A stretch of 64,000 nt of DNA. Source: Paraburkholderia dioscoreae (lineage in GTDB: Bacteria; Pseudomonadota; Gammaproteobacteria; Burkholderiales; Burkholderiaceae). Made by a program: the position numbers and the translations under genes. Where the stretch lies: the NCBI RefSeq assembly GCF_902459535.1, contig NZ_LR699553.1:3968001-4032000 (forward strand), read 5' to 3'. The notes under the pieces are model-generated. The model had not been told where the DNA came from. It searched no databases and worked only from the letters and a program-made list of their open reading frames with translations. Positions 60,493 through 64,000 of this stretch are shown here, piece after piece. The stretch's first letter is position 1. Every line of letters starts with the position of its first letter.

Positions 60493-61119
60493 ATGGGCAT
60501 GGAACGCGAAATCAAACTGGCGCTGCCGCCCGCGCAGGTGGAGGCGGCGACGCAGTGGTTCGTCGCACGCACCCGGGCGCACGGCCGACCGATCAAACTG
60601 GTGAATATTTACTTCGACACGCCTGACCTGACGCTGGCGGGCTCGAAGAGCGCCTTGCGTTTGCGCCAGACGCCTGAGGGTTGGCTGCAAACCTTCAAGA
60701 CGGTCGGCAAGGCCGAGGATGGTTTGCACAGCCGGCACGAATGGGAAATGCCGGTGGCGGGCGAAAGGCTGGAGATCGACGCGTTGCTGCGCGAGTGCGA
60801 CGAAGCGTCCGCCGCGGACGCTTTGCGTCAGGCCGCGCCGGGACTCATCCAGCTGTTCCGCACGAATTTCACCCGTACGCTGTGGCAGGTCCGGTTGGAT
60901 GGTTCGGAGGTCGAAGCGGCGATCGATCAGGGCGACGTGCTCGCCGAAGTCGATGGCCAAACGCGCCGCGCGCCGATCTCGGAAGTCGAACTCGAATTGA
61001 AGTCTGGAGACGAAGCCGCGCTCCACGCGCTCGCCGCGGAACTCGGCAAGCAGATTGCCGGTTTGGTACCGGACAACATCAGCAAGGCGCAGCGCGGTTA
61101 TCAATTGCGGGCGGGTTGA
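60493..61119 (+). CDS. CYTH-domain protein (inorganic triphosphatase-like)
   Basis: A 208-residue protein of the CYTH/TTM family. It opens with EREIKLALP, the EXEXK metal/phosphate motif, and continues with VNIYFDTPDLTLAGSKSALRLRQTPEGWLQTFKT and EVELELKSGD. Related proteins hydrolyse inorganic triphosphate. It lacks the CHAD domain that is often fused in E. coli YgiF. Start at 60493 or the ATG two codons later. Function not confirmed. Confidence 0.78.
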   Translation: MGMEREIKLALPPAQVEAATQWFVARTRAHGRPIKLVNIYFDTPDLTLAGSKSALRLRQTPEGWLQTFKTVGKAEDGLHSRHEWEMPVAGERLEIDALLRECDEASAADALRQAAPGLIQLFRTNFTRTLWQVRLDGSEVEAAIDQGDVLAEVDGQTRRAPISEVELELKSGDEAALHALAAELGKQIAGLVPDNISKAQRGYQLRAG

Positions 61120-61208
61120 GCGCGGCAAAGCCGCTCCTCCGGCGCTCGCGACTGAATGCCGCGCCCACACCTTGAGCAACGCGGCGTTTGCTGCGACACT
61201 TCCCCGCC

Positions 61209-62048
61209 ATGACCTCCGCTTCCCCCACCCGCCCCAATCCGTCGCAAGCTTCGCTGTTCGGCGAGGCCGCCTCCCAACCGTCTACTGACATGACGACCAC
61301 GCCGCAGAAATCCGGCGCCAGCGCGCCGCCGCCAACGCTCGAGGCGCAATTCGACGCGCTGCCGCCGGCATGGCGCGCACATCTCAAACCGTTCATCGAA
61401 AGCGACGCCTATACGCCGCTCTGCCGCTTCGTCGATGGTGAGCGCGCCGCCGGCAAAACCGTCTATCCCGCCGACGTATTCCGCGCGCTGCGCCTGACCA
61501 GTCCCGATGAAGTGAAAGTGGTGATCCTCGGCCAGGATCCGTACCACGGCGAAGACCGCGGCACGCCGCAGGCGCACGGGCTCGCATTTTCGGTGGCGCC
61601 GAACGTGCGCACGCCGCCGTCGCTGCGCAACATCTTCAAGGAGATTGCCGCAAGCCTTGGCCACGAGACGCCGCGTCACGGCTGTCTCGACACCTGGGCG
61701 AAGCAGGGCGTGCTGCTGCTGAACACGGTGTTGACGGTAGAGCGCGACTCAGCCGCCAGCCACGCAAAACGCGGCTGGGAAAAATGCACCGACACGCTGA
61801 TCCACGAACTGGCGATGCGCCATGACGGCCTCGTGTTCATGCTGTGGGGCGCGCACGCGCAAGCCAAGCGCGCGCTGCTCGGCGGCAAGTCGCATTGCGT
61901 GCTGGAAGCACCGCATCCGTCGCCGCTGTCGGCGCATCGCGGTTTTCTCGGCTGCGGGCATTTCGCCAAAGCCAACGAATATCTCGCACAGCACGGCCGC
62001 GAGCCTATCGACTGGCGCCTGCCCCACGAAGCGCAAATGCTCGCCTGA
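61209..62048 (+). CDS. ung: Uracil-DNA glycosylase
   Basis: Removes uracil from DNA. The 279-residue protein has the water-activating loop GQDPYHGEDRGTPQAHGLAFS, the uracil-binding LLNTVLTVERDSAASH, and the leucine-intercalation loop APHPSPLSAHRGFLGCGHF. It is about 50 residues longer at the N-terminus than E. coli Ung (229). Residues 13-17 there are QASLF, which fits the beta-clamp binding consensus QxSLF. An ATG at 61290 would remove the tail. A terminator follows 50 bp after the stop. Confidence 0.94.
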   Translation: MTSASPTRPNPSQASLFGEAASQPSTDMTTTPQKSGASAPPPTLEAQFDALPPAWRAHLKPFIESDAYTPLCRFVDGERAAGKTVYPADVFRALRLTSPDEVKVVILGQDPYHGEDRGTPQAHGLAFSVAPNVRTPPSLRNIFKEIAASLGHETPRHGCLDTWAKQGVLLLNTVLTVERDSAASHAKRGWEKCTDTLIHELAMRHDGLVFMLWGAHAQAKRALLGGKSHCVLEAPHPSPLSAHRGFLGCGHFAKANEYLAQHGREPIDWRLPHEAQMLA

Positions 62049-62099
62049 AAACGCCGGCATCGCGGCATGATGCATCGGCGAAACATCTACGCATCAAAG

Positions 62100-62134
62100 A
62101 AAAAACGCCACGGACTCAAATCGGTGGCGTTTTT
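62100..62134. terminator. Bidirectional terminator between ung and azoR
   Basis: ACGCCAC (62105-62111) and GTGGCGT (62124-62130), flanked by A-run on the left and T-run on the right. The stem extends with A-T pairs on both sides. Works for ung (+) and azoR (-). Confidence 0.9.
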
Positions 62135-62180
62135 CATTCCATCGAGCGATTCGCCGCATATCGAAGCGGCGCGGCCAGCC

Positions 62181-62777
62181 TTACGCGGCGGCGATCGCTT
62201 CGCGGGCGGAAGCCAGCGCGGCGCTGGCAGCGTCCGGGCCCATGTTCAGACCTTCGGCGTAGATGAAGCTCACGTCGGTCATGCCGAGGAAGCCGAGGAA
62301 GCTTTTCAGGTACGGCGTCTGGCTGTCGTTCGGCGTGCCCAGATACTTGCCGCCGCGTGCCGACACCACGTAGACCTTCTTGCCTTTCACGAGACCTTCC
62401 GGACCGTTCGCCGTGTATGCGAACGTGATGCCGGCGCGTGCGATGAAGTCGAAGTACGTCTTCAGTTGCGACGAGATGCCGAAGTTGTACATCGGCGCGC
62501 CGATCACCACGATGTCGGCGGCTTGCAGTTCGGCGATCAGCGCTTCGCTGCGCGCTGCGATCGCAGCTTGTTCGGCCGTGCGTTGGTCAGCCGGCGTAAA
62601 GAACGCGCCGAGGACGGCGTCGTCCAGATGCGGCAGCGGTTCAGCTTGCAGATTGCGGACGACGACTTGCGCGCCCGGATTCGATTGTTGCAGCTTTGCG
62701 GTCAGCTCGTTGACGAGTAGCGTCGAGTTCGCGCCTTGCGAGCGGGCTGCCGAGTTGATTTGCAGGATCGTGGTCAT
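62181..62777 (-). CDS. azoR: FMN-dependent NADH-azoreductase
   Basis: Flavodoxin-fold quinone/azo reductase of 198 residues. TTILQINSAARSQGANSTLLVNEL opens the FMN-binding site, VVIGAPMYNFGISSQLKTYFDFIARAGITFAY is the family core, and the end is typical AzoR (GFLGMTDVSFIYAEGLN). The start at 62777 (MTTILQINSAARS). Physiological role probably quinone reduction. Confidence 0.92.
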   Translation of the reverse strand: MTTILQINSAARSQGANSTLLVNELTAKLQQSNPGAQVVVRNLQAEPLPHLDDAVLGAFFTPADQRTAEQAAIAARSEALIAELQAADIVVIGAPMYNFGISSQLKTYFDFIARAGITFAYTANGPEGLVKGKKVYVVSARGGKYLGTPNDSQTPYLKSFLGFLGMTDVSFIYAEGLNMGPDAASAALASAREAIAAA

Positions 62778-62931
62778 GGTTGACTCCAGTTGGGGCGCGC
62801 AGTGTTGCGCGAGTGGAGCCATTGTGTTTTTTTGCCGCACCCTGAACAAGCCATCCGGCGGCGACGGATTGTTGCAGTGGTAGAACAATCCGCCACACTC
62901 CGCCGCCCAAGAGCGACGGCCCGGATGACGA

Positions 62932-64000
62932 TCAGCGTGCCAGCCAGTGCTCGCGTGCCTTGCGAGCGGCGGCCCGCCTGTCGCTGACGGCGAGCTTGTA
63001 GCGCGCCACCTCAGGCCCGTCCAGCTTGACTTGCGTGGTGCGCAACTCGTCGCGGCGGAAGGCGTGAACCTCGACTTTCGCGCCCGGCTGGTAGCGCGCG
63101 AGCAGCCCGTCAAGATTCGAGCCGGTCACGCGCAGGCCGTCGAGCGCGATCAGCACGTCGCCGGCCGAAAGCCCGGCTTTCTGCGCGGCGCCGCCCTCAT
63201 GAACCGCTGCGAGCGTGCAATCCGCGCCGCCGCGCACGCGTGCGCCGAGCGACGGCTTGCCGTTCTTGTCGAGCTCGGGCGCAATGGCGACGCCGAACGG
63301 CGCGAGCAGCGTGTCGAGCGGCAGATCGCGCGTGCCGTGCACGGCTTCGGCGAACAAACCGGTCAGTTTCGCGCCGGTCGCTTCCGCGAAAAGCGCCTCG
63401 ATCTCGCTTTCTTCGACACCGACCGGCTTGCCGCGATAGAACTCACGGCCGAAGCGCTGCCACAGCAAGCGCATCACGTCGTCGAGCGATTTGCGGTTGT
63501 TGGTCTGCGCGCGGATCGTCAGATCGAACGCGAGCGCGACGAGCGAGCCCTTGGTGTAATAGCTGACGATCGCGTTCGGCGCGTTCTCGTCCTGCCGGTA
63601 GTATTTGACCCACGCGTCGAACGAGCTTTCCGCGACGCTCTGCTTGAGACGCCCGCTGCCGCGCTGCACGCCGCCGATCACCTTGCCGAGCAGGCCGAAA
63701 TAGTCGTCCTGCGAAATCAGGCCGCTGCGCACGAGGATCAGATCGTCGTAGTAAGACGTGAAGCCTTCGAACAGCCACAGCAGCGACGTGTAGTTTTCGA
63801 CGCTCAGGTCGTACGGCGCGAACACGGCCGGCTTGATGCGCTTCACGTTCCAGGTGTGGAAGTATTCGTGGCTGCACAGGCCGAGATAGGTCCGGTAGCC
63901 TTCGGTGCGCGCCTCGCGCCCTTCCACCGGCAGATCGCCGCGATTGCAGATCAGTGCGGTCGAAGCGCGGTGTTCGAGGCCGCCGTACCCATCGGTGACG
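62932..64000 (-). CDS. M61-family metallopeptidase with PDZ domain (5' end beyond the window)
   Basis: C-terminal ~356 residues of a large peptidase (gluzincin). The zinc motif HEYFH in LCSHEYFHTWNVKRIKPAVFAP is followed by the third ligand in FEGFTSYYDDL. A PDZ domain (GGADCTLAAVHEGGAAQKAGLSAGDVLIALDGLRV) ends the protein. The frame stays open to the window edge, where DGYGGLEHR, the family sequence before the zinc site, is visible. M61 enzymes are glycyl aminopeptidase-like; the substrate is not known. Confidence 0.9.
   Translation of the reverse strand, partial: VTDGYGGLEHRASTALICNRGDLPVEGREARTEGYRTYLGLCSHEYFHTWNVKRIKPAVFAPYDLSVENYTSLLWLFEGFTSYYDDLILVRSGLISQDDYFGLLGKVIGGVQRGSGRLKQSVAESSFDAWVKYYRQDENAPNAIVSYYTKGSLVALAFDLTIRAQTNNRKSLDDVMRLLWQRFGREFYRGKPVGVEESEIEALFAEATGAKLTGLFAEAVHGTRDLPLDTLLAPFGVAIAPELDKNGKPSLGARVRGGADCTLAAVHEGGAAQKAGLSAGDVLIALDGLRVTGSNLDGLLARYQPGAKVEVHAFRRDELRTTQVKLDGPEVARYKLAVSDRRAAARKAREHWLAR

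Overview
The window is a GC-rich chromosomal stretch from a betaproteobacterium. The best fit is Burkholderia sensu lato, most likely Paraburkholderia. Evidence: a beta-proteobacterial division/cell-wall (dcw) cluster, a Gram-negative porin of the Burkholderia type, a 16S-Ile-Ala-23S-5S rRNA operon, a split phenylacetate (paa) locus, and trpEGDC preceded by gph. No phage, insertion sequence or CRISPR array was seen. The window is core genome almost throughout.

Layout. (a) 1-5.6 kb, + strand: a 3' gene fragment, the type IV pilus assembly genes pilB-pilC-pilD, then coaE, zapD and yacG. (b) 5.6-11.2 kb, - strand: a MutT Nudix hydrolase, a DUF815 ATPase, argJ and secA, with a divergent DciA-like gene (+) at 11.5 kb. 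(c) 12.1-31.9 kb, - strand: the complete dcw cluster read right to left as mraZ-rsmH-ftsL-ftsI-murE-murF-mraY-murD-ftsW-murG-murC-ddl-ftsQ-ftsA-ftsZ, then a peroxiredoxin and lpxC. Many junctions are ATGA overlaps, so translation is probably coupled. A promoter with four 10-bp-spaced MraZ-type boxes lies upstream of mraZ. (d) 32-39.8 kb: coq7 (-), a porin (+), a fadD-type acyl-CoA ligase (-), a molybdopterin oxidoreductase (-) and an M20 amidohydrolase (+). (e) 39.9-45.8 kb, - strand: one rRNA operon with two tandem promoters. (f) 45.8-52.6 kb: phenylacetate catabolism, with an enoyl-CoA hydratase (-) divergent from paaN-paaJ-paaG-paaI-paaK (+) and a PaaR-like palindrome between them. (g) 52.6-64 kb: mltA, a small membrane protein, apaG, rpe, gph, a trp leader peptide with attenuator, trpE-trpG-trpD-trpC, a CYTH protein, ung, azoR, and the 3' part of an M61 peptidase that runs off the window.

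How the genes work together: mraZ to lpxC supply peptidoglycan precursors (murC-G, mraY, ddl), the septal synthase and divisome (ftsI, W, L, Q, A, Z) and lipid A synthesis (lpxC). zapD supports FtsZ bundling nearby. The paa genes activate phenylacetate to its CoA ester (paaK), isomerise the epoxide (paaG), open and oxidise the ring product (paaN) and thiolyse it (paaJ). The ring-epoxidase genes paaABCDE are not in this window. trpE-G-D-C make the early part of tryptophan.

The most unusual structure is a 125-bp tandem repeat (two full copies plus a 3' remnant) wedged between ftsW and murG. It duplicates the ftsW end and murG start, and preserves ATGA coupling through two identical 42-codon ORFs. 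Other points worth a look are an unlisted trp leader peptide (three Trp codons), a beta-clamp-type motif in the Ung N-terminal tail, and a palindrome over the porin -35 element.
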